A stretch of DNA of 14,552 nt from Christensenella sp. UBA3770 (GCA_002371075.1 DFFS01000003.1:1-14552), one strand, 5' to 3'; shown: positions 1-7,160, numbered from the stretch's first letter. The notes: generated by a model from the sequence alone, not told the origin. Numbers and translations are program-made.

Positions 1-722
1 TGGAGCTGGAGTTCTTCTGCGAGCCGGGCACCGACCTTGAGTGGTTTGCTTATTGGAAAAACTTCTGCAAGGAGTGGCTCCTCGGTCTTGGCATCAAAGA
101 GGAGAATTTGAAGCTGCGCGATCACGACAAGGAGGAGCTGTGCTTCTATTCCAACGCCACCACCGACTTTGAGTATAAGTTCCCGTTCGGCTGGGGCGAG
201 CTGTGGGGTGTGGCGGATAGGACGGACTACGACCTCAAGGCGCATATGAAGGTTTCGGGCAAGGAGCTCTCTTACCTTGATCCCAACACCAACGAAAAGT
301 ACATTCCTTACGTCATCGAGCCGTCTCTCGGTGTGGAAAGAATGGTTCTTACCATTCTTTGCGACGCCTACGACGAGGAGGAATTGGAGGGGGGCGACGT
401 GCGCGTTGTCATGCACTTCCATCCCGCCATTGCGCCGTACAAAGTGGCGGTTCTCCCGCTGCAAAAGAAGGCGCTCGGCGACAAGGCGACGGAGATCTAT
501 CACGATTTGATGAAAAAGTTCTCCGCAACCTACGACGAGGCGGGTTCCATCGGCAAGCGCTATCGCAGGCAGGATGAGATCGGAACGCCGTTTTGCGTCA
601 CCGTGGATTTTGACACGCTTGAAAAGGGCACCGTTACGGTCAGGGATCGCGACAGCATGAAGCAGGACGTCGTGCCCGTTGCCGAGCTGGAAAGCTACAT
701 TGCGGAAAGGGTCAAATACTGA
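1..722 (+). CDS. glyS: Glycyl-tRNA synthetase, homodimeric class II type (C-terminal part, 5' end outside window)
   Basis: Charges tRNA-Gly with glycine in the cytosol. The reading frame is open from the window edge (first complete codon at 3) to TGA at 720-722, so about 239 C-terminal residues are present and the N-terminal catalytic half is missing. Visible are the class II motif 3 region (PSLGVERMVLTIL, about 311-349), the glycine-pocket segment with FGWGELWGVADRTDYDL (186-237), and a C-terminal anticodon-binding domain beginning near HFHPAIAPYKVAVLPL, with GKRYRRQDEIGTPFCVTVD late in it. These match the alpha2 bacterial/eukaryotic-like GlyRS rather than the glyQ/glyS tetrameric enzyme. 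A terminator hairpin follows 43 nt after the stop. Nothing suggests damage. The gene does not usually sit next to minD, so the junction is a local arrangement. Confidence 0.93.
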   Translation, partial: ELEFFCEPGTDLEWFAYWKNFCKEWLLGLGIKEENLKLRDHDKEELCFYSNATTDFEYKFPFGWGELWGVADRTDYDLKAHMKVSGKELSYLDPNTNEKYIPYVIEPSLGVERMVLTILCDAYDEEELEGGDVRVVMHFHPAIAPYKVAVLPLQKKALGDKATEIYHDLMKKFSATYDEAGSIGKRYRRQDEIGTPFCVTVDFDTLEKGTVTVRDRDSMKQDVVPVAELESYIAERVKY

Positions 723-723
723 T

Positions 724-753
724 TCGTCAAAAAACACCCATCCTTTCTATTAT
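724..753 (+). promoter_or_regulatory. Candidate sigma-A-type promoter upstream of minD
   Basis: TCGTCA (724-729; 4 of 6 to TTGACA), an 18-nt spacer and TATTAT (748-753; 5 of 6 to TATAAT). It would start transcription near 760, just ahead of the terminator-like hairpin, leaving that hairpin in the minD 5' leader. The match is modest and the region is AT-rich, so chance is possible. It is listed because minD needs some transcript source beyond the glyS terminator. Confidence 0.3.
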
Positions 754-765
754 CCGCAAAAAATC

Positions 766-805
766 AAGGATACTCTCCCCCTTTGGGAGCGGTATCCTTT
801 TTCTT
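766..805 (+). terminator. Rho-independent terminator after glyS, abutting the minD start
   Basis: AAGGATAC (766-773) pairs with GTATCCTT (792-799). The stem continues inward through a T-G wobble (774/791) and CTCCC (775-779) against GGGAG (785-789), with C790 bulged and a 5-nt loop. The tract TTTTTCTT (798-805) follows directly and an A-run (757-763) precedes, so it could also terminate from the other side. The minD ATG begins at 806, the very next base, so the hairpin also sequesters GGGAG, the only Shine-Dalgarno-like string near that start. Confidence 0.8.
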
Positions 806-1588
806 ATGGGAAGATGCATCGTTGTAACGTCGGGAAAGGGCGGCGTGGGAAAGAGTACGATCACAGCCACCCTCGGCATGGCAATGGCGGAGGCGGGGGC
901 AAAGGTCACTTTGGTGGACGCCGACGTGGGGCTCAACAACCTTGACCTTGTGCTGGGGATAGAAAACGCCGTTTCGTACGATCTGACGGACGTGGAAAGA
1001 GGACGATGCCGCCTGACGGAGGCGCTTGTCAACCATCCTTTTACCGAAAATCTTTCCCTTTTGAGTTCGCGCGCGCTCGGCGGGGCAAACCTGTCGCAAA
1101 AGACCTTTTCCGCCGTCATTGCCGCATTGCGTCGCGGCTCCGACTACGTGCTGATCGACTGTCCCGCCGGCATTGACGAGGGATTTCATCGGGCGGTGTC
1201 ATCGGCGGACGAAGCCATCATCGTCACCACGCCCATCCCAGCCAGCGTACGCGACGCGGATAAGGTTTCCGACCTTTTATCCGCCTATCGGCTGCGACGG
1301 GTGGAAGTGGTGGTCAACCGCGTTCGCGGGGATCTTGTTCTCAAGGGGGAGGCGCTTGGCGTAGGTGACGTAATGAGCGCGTTGCGGCTGCCTGTGGTGG
1401 GAAGCGTTCCGGAGGACGACGAGGTTTTGCTCTCTGCGACGGTGGGGCGCATTACGGACAGGGAAAGCAGGCACTATCGATCCGTTTGCATGATCGCCTC
1501 TCACGTGATGCTCGGCACGGATACGATCTTTGACTGTACGGCGCGGTACAGGGGGATCCTTGGTTTTTTCAGAAAGATCGCGAGGTGA
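806..1588 (+). CDS. minD: Septum site-determining ATPase MinD
   Basis: Membrane-cycling ATPase that positions the division septum with MinE and MinC. The protein has 260 residues, close to the usual 265-270. It has the deviant Walker A motif GKGGVGKST with signature lysine K11 and K16, the switch region DADVGLNNLD (38-47; the family usually has R where N44 stands), and Walker B VLIDCPAGID (115-124). The last 13 residues, YRGILGFFRKIAR, form an amphipathic membrane-targeting helix as in known MinD. The ATG at 806 gives the standard N-terminus RCIVVTSGKGG. The start lies directly after a terminator hairpin and lacks a free ribosome binding site. It is coupled to minE, whose ATG is one base past the stop. 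minC, commonly just upstream in Clostridia, is not adjacent. Confidence 0.95.
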   Translation: MGRCIVVTSGKGGVGKSTITATLGMAMAEAGAKVTLVDADVGLNNLDLVLGIENAVSYDLTDVERGRCRLTEALVNHPFTENLSLLSSRALGGANLSQKTFSAVIAALRRGSDYVLIDCPAGIDEGFHRAVSSADEAIIVTTPIPASVRDADKVSDLLSAYRLRRVEVVVNRVRGDLVLKGEALGVGDVMSALRLPVVGSVPEDDEVLLSATVGRITDRESRHYRSVCMIASHVMLGTDTIFDCTARYRGILGFFRKIAR

Positions 1589-1589
1589 T

Positions 1590-1829
1590 ATGAAAATCGC
1601 AAAGGTGGGTTTGGAACGCATCAAAAAGGTGCTTTTAAGGGACAAGGCAGGGGCGCAAGAGGACTTGATCGCGGTTTTGAAAAGCGACGCTTGCGAGCTT
1701 TTAGACAACTACTTTGAGGTGGATCCGCGCTCCGTAAAGGCAGAGGTCGAAGTGGACGAGTTCGGCTACTACGAGATAAAGCTTTCGGCGCGGGCGTTTC
1801 GCGTTCGCGGCGCGTTTCACGGCGGATAG
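1590..1829 (+). CDS. minE: Cell division topological specificity factor MinE (short form)
   Basis: Activates MinD ATPase and drives its release from the membrane. The 79-residue product shows the MinE core: LERIKKVLLRDK (the MinD-contact helix), DLIAVLKSDACELLDNYFEVD, then a beta strand pattern SVKAEVEVDEFGYYEIKL. ATG 1590 was chosen because GAGGTGAT (1582-1589), an extended Shine-Dalgarno sequence, sits just before it across the minD stop, and because the core starts near residue 8. In-frame codons continue upstream to ATG 1530, but that stretch overlaps minD and has no ribosome binding site. The usual N-terminal membrane-targeting peptide (FFxxLF- or LLDFF-like) is not visible, and the C-terminal beta domain is short. 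Identity is supported by both sequence and position. Confidence 0.88.
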   Translation: MKIAKVGLERIKKVLLRDKAGAQEDLIAVLKSDACELLDNYFEVDPRSVKAEVEVDEFGYYEIKLSARAFRVRGAFHGG

Positions 1830-1862
1830 TCTTTTTTCCGCCCACGCGGCATATCCTGTTTT

Positions 1863-2063
1863 ATGAATTATCACGGGATCAAGCGCATCGGCGGCAAGGG
1901 ATATGAAAACAAGTTTGTGATCGTTCGGCGAAAAAAGAAAGGGGAGTTTGCCTTTTTCTTCTTTCTCTGTCTGTTTGGCGGCGCGGTGTATTTGATCGCC
2001 TCCGCTCTCTTTCATTCCTTGCTGTTTGAGGAAGTCAGGGCAAGCCTGACCGCGCTCTTTTGA
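1863..2063 (+). CDS. Small single-pass membrane protein, possible SpoIVFA remnant
   Basis: A 66-residue product: a basic, presumably cytoplasmic head with RRKKKGE (residues 22-28), then one hydrophobic segment, FAFFFFLCLFGGAVYLIASALF (30-51), and a short tail. Its stop TGA (2061-2063) overlaps the TTG start of the downstream M50 protease as TTGA, suggesting translational coupling. In spore formers this slot usually holds SpoIVFA, a one-pass membrane protein with an external M23-like domain that holds SpoIVFB in check. Here only the head and membrane anchor length is present, with no peptidase-like domain. That homology is inferred from position and topology, not from recognised residues. The ribosome binding site before ATG 1863 is weak, so the start is uncertain. 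The coding call itself is moderate. Confidence 0.55.
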   Translation: MNYHGIKRIGGKGYENKFVIVRRKKKGEFAFFFFLCLFGGAVYLIASALFHSLLFEEVRASLTALF

Positions 2064-2800
2064 AGATCAAGATCCACCCTCTCTTTTTCGTTGCGCTTGT
2101 TTTTTACGCCCTCATCGGCGGCGGCTTCGGCTATTTGATCGCATTCTTTGCCGTGACGCTTCACGAGCTTGCGCATTATGCCGTCGCGCGCATTGCGGGC
2201 GCAAACGACCTGACGATGGTTTTGATGCCGTACGGCGCCGCACTCTCGTCCAAAGGGGAGATCCCGCACTTCGGCGCCGTGCTGATCGCGGGTCCCTTTG
2301 CCAACCTCGCGCTATCTTCCTTTTCACTTTCGCTTTGTTGGATTTTTCCCGAATTGTACGGATATCTCAATGGTTTTATCACGCTTAACGTGGCGCTTGC
2401 CGTCTTTAACCTGTTGCCCGCCTATCCGCTGGATGGCGGCAGGTTGTTTCGTTTGCTTTTTCCCAAAAAGTGGGCAAGGGTGTTTACCGCCCTTTTGACG
2501 CCGGCGGTGGGGGTGGCGGCAGTGGTTTTGTTCTTTACCGCAAAGAGGTTTTCTCTGTTGACGGTTGCGGCGTTTGCGGCGCTGTGGTTTGTTTCTCCCA
2601 TCGTCGGCAGAAGAAACCGCGTCAGGGAGGAAGAGCCGTTGTACTGTTTGGCAAAGACGGACGAGGAGGGGAGGCTTCGTCCCGCGGCGGTCGTAAGGGG
2701 CAAGCGGACGGTCAGGCGCCTTTCTGCCGCCGAGGTCGCGTCGCTCCTTTTAGCCTTTCCGTCAAACACCCCCATCGGGGAGGCGATCGGAAAGATATAA
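2060..2800 (+). CDS. spoIVFB: SpoIVFB-like intramembrane metalloprotease (M50, site-2 protease family)
   Basis: Polytopic zinc protease. In Bacillus the family member cleaves pro-sigma-K at the forespore membrane late in sporulation. The 246-residue product begins KIKIHPLFF, typical of SpoIVFB N-termini, and has the zinc motif HELAH (H35, E36, H39) inside a membrane helix and the third-ligand motif NLLPAYPLDGGRL with D125. The start is TTG 2060, overlapping the stop of the small gene upstream; no ATG gives the conserved N-terminus. About four to six hydrophobic segments are visible up to residue about 180. The soluble tail (about 185-246) is shorter than the CBS domain of Bacillus SpoIVFB (288 residues) and I do not see a clear CBS fold in it. 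Position after minDE matches the clostridial order. A different M50 substrate cannot be excluded. Confidence 0.85.
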   Translation: MKIKIHPLFFVALVFYALIGGGFGYLIAFFAVTLHELAHYAVARIAGANDLTMVLMPYGAALSSKGEIPHFGAVLIAGPFANLALSSFSLSLCWIFPELYGYLNGFITLNVALAVFNLLPAYPLDGGRLFRLLFPKKWARVFTALLTPAVGVAAVVLFFTAKRFSLLTVAAFAALWFVSPIVGRRNRVREEEPLYCLAKTDEEGRLRPAAVVRGKRTVRRLSAAEVASLLLAFPSNTPIGEAIGKI

Positions 2801-2820
2801 ATAAACTTGTTATTTATATC
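2794..2820. repeat. Perfect 11-bp AT-rich inverted repeat at a promoter
   Basis: GATATAAATAA (2794-2804) and TTATTTATATC (2810-2820) are exact reverse complements separated by ACTTG. The left arm carries the spoIVFB stop codon (TAA, 2798-2800) and the right arm covers the -35 box of the next promoter. There is no GC-rich stem or T-tract, so this reads better as a protein-binding operator than as a terminator, although an mRNA 3' hairpin is possible. Confidence 0.75.
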
Positions 2821-2836
2821 GCCGTTATGCTATAAT
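2807..2836 (+). promoter_or_regulatory. Promoter of the radical SAM / DUF2344 pair
   Basis: TTGTTA (2807-2812; 4 of 6 to TTGACA), an 18-nt spacer, and a perfect TATAAT (2831-2836) preceded by an extended -10 TG (TGC, 2828-2830). The predicted start is near 2843, giving a very short leader before ATG 2854, in which AGAGGAC (2844-2850) would be the ribosome binding site. The inverted repeat at 2794-2820 overlaps the -35 box. Confidence 0.7.
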
Positions 2837-2853
2837 AAACGAAAGAGGACAGG

Positions 2854-4617
2854 ATGACCTTTGAAGAAATACTTTTGAAAACCGAGAAACCGGCGCGTTA
2901 CAGCGGCGGCGAGTACAACACGCCCGACATGGATAAACCTTGCGACGTGCGTTTTTGCATTTGTATGCCCGACCTGTATGAGGTCGGCATGTCCAACCTC
3001 GGCTTAAAGATCCTCTATCACGTTTTGAACAATCAAAAAAACGTCGTATGCGAGCGTTGCTTTGCTCCCGCGCTTGACTTTCACGCGCTCCTTAAAGAAA
3101 ACGGCATTCCGCTGATGAGCCTTGAGACAAAAAAGCCCCTGCGCGATTTTGACATGATCGGCTTTTCGGTGCAGTACGAGATGCTGTTTACCGGCATTTT
3201 GTATATGATGGAAGCGGCGGGCATCCCCTTTTACGCAAAGGACAGGGACGACACCTTCCCCGTGATTTGCGGCGGCGGTCCCGCGGCGATCAACCCCGAG
3301 CCCATCGCGGATTTCTTTGATCTGTTTATGGTCGGCGAAGGGGAGGAAGTCATCGTTGCCCTGACCGATCTCTACGCAAAATGCAAGGCGGCGGGCAAAA
3401 CCAAGGCGCAGTTCCTTGCCCTTGCGGAGAAGATCACGGGGGTTTACGTTCCCTCGCGCAATACGCCCAAAAAGAGAAAGACGGTCAAAAAAGCCGTCGT
3501 ACGTGATTTTGAAAATTGCTTTTATCCGACGGCGCAACTGATGCCCACGTTGGAGGTCGTACACGACAGGGCGATGCTGGAACTGTATCGCGGGTGCCAA
3601 AACGGTTGCCGTTTTTGCCAAGCCGGCTACTATTACCGTCCCATTCGCTTCCGCAGCGAGAAGACGGTCAAGTCGTTGATCGAAAAGCTGATCCGTGAAA
3701 CGGGCTTTGACGAGATCTCCTTGGGATCCTTGTCCACCGGCGACTATCCGTATTTGGAACAGTTGCTTTCGGAGGTCAACCCCCTCTGCGCCAAAGCGCA
3801 CGTACACCTTGCGCTGCCGTCCTTGCGCCTAAGTTCCTTCAAAAAGGAATTTGCCGAGAGCAGTCGCAAAAGCTCCCTGACCTTTGCGCCGGAGGCGGGC
3901 ACGCAAAGGCTTAGGAACGTCATCAACAAAAACGTGACGGAGCAGGAGATCAGAGAGGGTCTTTCCGCCGCGTTTGACCAAGGCTACACGAGCGTCAAGC
4001 TTTACTTTATGCTCGGGCTTCCGACGGAAACGGACGAGGACCTTTTGGGCATTGTGGAACTGGTCAAAAACATTCGCCGGCTGTATCACGAAAGCCACAA
4101 GGGCGGCGTCAACATCTCGGTCAGCTGCTCGGTGTTTATCCCCAAGCCGGGCACGCCTTTCCAATGGGAGGCGCAGATCACGCGGGAGGAGATGAGCCGC
4201 AGGCAGTTTCTTTTAAAGGATGAGTTGCGCAAAGTAAAAGGCGCATCCTTTCACTATCACGACCGCGAGACCAGCGAGCTGGAGGCGATCTTTGCGCGCG
4301 GCGACAGGGCGCTTTCCGCCTTGATCGAGCTTGCCTATAAAAAGGGCGCGATGTTTGACAGCTGGACGGAGCATTTTAAGTACGACATTTGGGAAGAGGC
4401 GATGGCGGAGCTTAAGGTGGACAAGCAAAAATACCTTGGCGCGCAACCGCTTGACAAGCCACTGCCGTGGGAGTTTATCGACATCGGGGTCAGCCGTGCT
4501 TTCCTTTTGAAAGAGCGGGAAAAGGCTTACAGGGCGGAATGCACGCCGGGCTGTGACAAAGGCTGTCAGGGCTGCGGCGCCATGGCGCTTGCCCTTTGCG
4601 ATGAGGTGAAAAGATGA
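2854..4617 (+). CDS. B12-binding domain/radical SAM protein (TIGR03960 type)
   Basis: A 587-residue protein of a family common in Clostridia. Its exact reaction is not known to me. The N-terminal half is a cobalamin-binding-like domain with KPARYSGGE (12-20), PDLYEVGMSNLGLKILYH (about 39-56), FDMIGFSVQYE and VICGGGPAAINPEPIADFFD, ending in VGEGEEV. The radical SAM core follows with CxxxCxxC at C248, C252 and C255 (RGCQNGCRFCQAGYYYRP), which should bind a 4Fe-4S cluster and SAM, then SLGSLSTGDYPYL and FAPEAGTQRLR. The C-terminus has a further cysteine cluster, CTPGCDKGCQGCG, possibly for a second metal site. Length and motif order look complete. The stop overlaps the next start as ATGA, and the next gene encodes the usual partner. 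Confidence 0.88.
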   Translation: MTFEEILLKTEKPARYSGGEYNTPDMDKPCDVRFCICMPDLYEVGMSNLGLKILYHVLNNQKNVVCERCFAPALDFHALLKENGIPLMSLETKKPLRDFDMIGFSVQYEMLFTGILYMMEAAGIPFYAKDRDDTFPVICGGGPAAINPEPIADFFDLFMVGEGEEVIVALTDLYAKCKAAGKTKAQFLALAEKITGVYVPSRNTPKKRKTVKKAVVRDFENCFYPTAQLMPTLEVVHDRAMLELYRGCQNGCRFCQAGYYYRPIRFRSEKTVKSLIEKLIRETGFDEISLGSLSTGDYPYLEQLLSEVNPLCAKAHVHLALPSLRLSSFKKEFAESSRKSSLTFAPEAGTQRLRNVINKNVTEQEIREGLSAAFDQGYTSVKLYFMLGLPTETDEDLLGIVELVKNIRRLYHESHKGGVNISVSCSVFIPKPGTPFQWEAQITREEMSRRQFLLKDELRKVKGASFHYHDRETSELEAIFARGDRALSALIELAYKKGAMFDSWTEHFKYDIWEEAMAELKVDKQKYLGAQPLDKPLPWEFIDIGVSRAFLLKEREKAYRAECTPGCDKGCQGCGAMALALCDEVKR

Positions 4618-5294
4618 TCCTCGTGCTAAAGTACTACAAACGCGGAAATATGGCTTATATTTCCCACATAGACCTGTTGCGCCACTTCACAAGGGCGTTT
4701 CGTCGCGCGGGCTTTGACATCGAGTTTTCGGGTGGGTTCAACCCGCATATGCTGATCAACCTCGGCACGCCGCTCCCCCTTGGCATCAATTCCTCTTCGG
4801 AGTATTTGACGGTCAGGACGGACGTAAGCAAAGAGGACTTTTTGCGGGAATACAACCGCGTTGCCCCCGTCGGCATGGAGGGGATACGCGTCTTTGCGCC
4901 CAAGGTCAACCCCAACGTTGCGGGGCGCACCGTCGCCGCAGATTATTCCGTCGCGCAACAGGGCGCGGAGGACGTCCGGCGGGAGGTTGAGGGCGTCGTG
5001 AACTTGTTTTCTTTGGAGATGCCCATCGTGAAGAAAGGGGAAACGTCCTATAAGGACGTCGCGCCGCTTGTCAACGCCGTCAAGGTGTTCCCCGGGAGGC
5101 TCAACCTGTCGCTTGCCGCCGGCAACACGACCCTTCGCCCCGACAAGTTTGCGGAGTTTCTTGCTGAAAAATATGGGTTCACGGTCAGCGTCGCCGACCT
5201 TTGGAAATATGAGCAGTACGTCCGAGAAAAGGGCGTTTTGATGGAAATGGACAAGTATTTGGAGGGGCTGGAACAGGAGCCGTCGGAGTCATAA
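4614..5294 (+). CDS. Radical SAM-associated DUF2344 protein (TIGR03936 type)
   Basis: A 226-residue soluble protein that almost always follows the B12 radical SAM gene in Clostridia. Characteristic stretches are KYYKRGNMAYISHIDLLRHFTRAFRRAG at the N-terminus (about 6-33; it has the look of a nucleic-acid-binding segment), FSGGFNPHMLINLGTPLPLGINSSSEYL, and a C-terminal FPGRLNLSLAAGN. No catalytic motif is obvious. Overlap with the upstream stop (4614-4617, ATGA) implies translational coupling and one shared function, probably RNA or ribosome related because in many genomes the pair precedes RNase G and rplU. Here those genes are absent and an MFS transporter follows instead. The molecular role is not established. 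Confidence 0.85.
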   Translation: MILVLKYYKRGNMAYISHIDLLRHFTRAFRRAGFDIEFSGGFNPHMLINLGTPLPLGINSSSEYLTVRTDVSKEDFLREYNRVAPVGMEGIRVFAPKVNPNVAGRTVAADYSVAQQGAEDVRREVEGVVNLFSLEMPIVKKGETSYKDVAPLVNAVKVFPGRLNLSLAAGNTTLRPDKFAEFLAEKYGFTVSVADLWKYEQYVREKGVLMEMDKYLEGLEQEPSES

Positions 5295-5315
5295 AGCGGT
5301 CTTCGATCGCAAACG

Positions 5316-5330
5316 GCAAGCTATGCTTGC
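5316..5330 (+). other. Short hairpin in the leader of the MFS gene
   Basis: GCAAGC (5316-5321), loop TAT, GCTTGC (5325-5330), a perfect 6-bp stem between the DUF2344 gene and the MFS gene. No T-run follows, so it is a poor terminator. It may be an mRNA processing or stability structure, or chance. Confidence 0.35.
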
Positions 5331-5354
5331 GGCAAGGTCAAAAAGAGGATAATT

Positions 5355-7160
5355 ATGAAACTGAATTATAAGAGAACGATCAAAGTCGGTTTGGCGTTTG
5401 CCATCATCATGCTGTTTTGGACGGCGTATGATTTTGTCGTGCCGCTTCTTTTGGAACGCGCGTTTGGTTTGTCCAACAGTTTGCGCGGCGTGGTCATGGG
5501 CATAGACAACGTGCTCTCCTTATTCTTGCTTCCGATCTTCGGCAAATGGTCGGACAGCATCAACAGCAAGCGCGGCAAGCGCACGCCCTTTGTGTTTGTG
5601 GGCACCATTCTTTCGGTGGTCATCATGATCTTCGTGCCCATCACGGCGGCGTCGCAGCTAAAGGACGCAAAAGCCCTCCGCTCCGAGATCTACGCGGTGG
5701 AAACGACGGCGGACTTTACGTACGAGGCGTCGGACGGCAGGGTGTACTCTTCCTCCGAGGAGTTTTATACGATGATGTACGAGACCGAGTCCAAGTCGGG
5801 CGTCGGCTACGCGTATTCCGATCACGATTACTTAAAGCTCAACGACAAAAACACGCTTGAGGATTATCTTGCCGTGGCGTCTTACGGCGTGACGGAGATC
5901 CAAAAGGACGGAAACAAGTTCTACCGCATCGAGACCACCGTTGCGGAGGGGACGACCATCTCGCAAAAGATTGAGATCACCGAGGCGGAATACAAGGAGA
6001 TCAAGGCGCACAACGACGAGTATTCCAAATTTGTGGAGCCGGGCATCGCGGTGTTTGCCAGTGAGGAAGTTAACACCAAGATCACCAAGGTCCACCCCGA
6101 ACGCATCGGCATCTATCTTGCCGTTTTGTTCCTCGTTTTGGTGGCGATGGCAAGCTTCCGCTCTCCCGCGGTGGCTTTGATGCCGGACGTTACGCCCAAG
6201 CCGCTGCGCTCGCAAGCAAACGCGATGATCAACCTGATGGGCGGCATCGGCGGCGCGCTTGCCTTTATCATCTATACGGTGGGCTTTATCGTGGCGGATA
6301 GTCCGTTTACGCAGATCTTTGCCATCTGCGCTGCGGCGATGGTGGTGCTGCTCGTAGCCTTCCTGCTGCTTGTCAACGAGCCCAAATACGTTGAGGACTG
6401 CAAAAAGGAATGCGAGGAGTACGGCATCAGCAACGACGACGAAGCGGTGGAGATGGGCACGGCGCCGCAAGAGGACGCCCTTGCGGAGGAAACCGTTTCC
6501 GCAGAGGAACTTGCGGAACGCAAGAAGAAGCACGAGCGTGCCTTCAAACGCAGTTTCTTCTTTATCTTGGCGTCCACCTTTATGTGGTTTATGGGCTACA
6601 ACGCCATCTCAAGCAACCTTTCGGTGTACTGCACCAAGGTGCTAAACCAGTCCGCAGGCGTTGCCTCCGTCATTTCGGGCGCGTCGATGGCGGTCTCGGC
6701 GATCGCGTTTATCCCCGTCGGCATTCTTGCGGTCAAGATCGGCAGACGCAAGAGCGTGCTTTTGGGCTTCTCCCTTGCGGTGGTGTCCTTTATCTTAGTT
6801 TTCCTTTTTGTCAGACCCGATCATTTGGCAAAATACCTGTTTGCGATCTTCTATTTGATCTCCGGCTTCGGGCTTATCATCACAAACGTCAACACTTTCC
6901 CGATGGTGTTGGAGCTTTCCTCCTCTTCCAGCGTCGGGAAGTATACGGGCTACTACTATATTTCCACCATGAGCGCGCAAGCCATCACCCCCTTTATTTC
7001 GGGTTTGGTGATGGATTACTTTGAGGACCAATATCTGTTCCTTTATTCCGCCATCTGCGTGGCGATCGCCTTTGTGTTTATGTTCTTCACAAAGTACGGA
7101 GATTCCAAGCCCTTGCCGGCAAAGTCGACGTTGGAATATTTGGGTGCCGGCGACGATTGA
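5355..7160 (+). CDS. MFS transporter, GPH/SLC45-like sugar carrier type, with large extracytoplasmic insertion
   Basis: A 601-residue membrane carrier. TM1 (about 12-32), TM2 (46-64) and the cytoplasmic signature GKWSDSINSKRGKRTPF (63-79) match the sugar-transporting GPH/SLC45 branch of the major facilitator superfamily. After TM3 (78-98) about 150 hydrophilic residues (100-250) intervene before TM4 (from I251). By topology they lie outside the membrane; they are rich in Asp, Glu, Tyr and Thr and lack cysteine. TM4 continues as in the family with FRSPAVALMPDVTPKPLRSQANA. A cytoplasmic, acidic middle loop (about 343-397, with ELAERKKKHERAFKRS) precedes the second six helices. AGAGGA (5344-5349) is a suitable ribosome binding site for ATG 5355. 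The substrate is unknown, and no catabolic genes lie alongside. Confidence 0.85.
   Translation: MKLNYKRTIKVGLAFAIIMLFWTAYDFVVPLLLERAFGLSNSLRGVVMGIDNVLSLFLLPIFGKWSDSINSKRGKRTPFVFVGTILSVVIMIFVPITAASQLKDAKALRSEIYAVETTADFTYEASDGRVYSSSEEFYTMMYETESKSGVGYAYSDHDYLKLNDKNTLEDYLAVASYGVTEIQKDGNKFYRIETTVAEGTTISQKIEITEAEYKEIKAHNDEYSKFVEPGIAVFASEEVNTKITKVHPERIGIYLAVLFLVLVAMASFRSPAVALMPDVTPKPLRSQANAMINLMGGIGGALAFIIYTVGFIVADSPFTQIFAICAAAMVVLLVAFLLLVNEPKYVEDCKKECEEYGISNDDEAVEMGTAPQEDALAEETVSAEELAERKKKHERAFKRSFFFILASTFMWFMGYNAISSNLSVYCTKVLNQSAGVASVISGASMAVSAIAFIPVGILAVKIGRRKSVLLGFSLAVVSFILVFLFVRPDHLAKYLFAIFYLISGFGLIITNVNTFPMVLELSSSSSVGKYTGYYYISTMSAQAITPFISGLVMDYFEDQYLFLYSAICVAIAFVFMFFTKYGDSKPLPAKSTLEYLGAGDD

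Noticed and set aside
1530..1589. ATG 1530 as start of MinE
   Set aside because: It overlaps minD by about 60 nt, has no ribosome binding site, and the added residues do not resemble a MinE N-terminus.
1840..1862. Sigma-E-type promoter before the 66-codon gene (CATATCCT as -10)
   Set aside because: The -10 match is partial and no -35 resembling the sigma-E consensus lies at the right distance.
5316..5330. Hairpin before the MFS gene as a rho-independent terminator
   Set aside because: The stem is only 6 bp with a 3-nt loop and no T-run follows.
5832..6533. A 233-codon - strand frame opposite the MFS gene, and a similar one at 3004-3807 opposite the radical SAM gene
   Set aside because: Both are antisense shadows of well-supported genes, with no motifs and no ribosome binding site that stands out.
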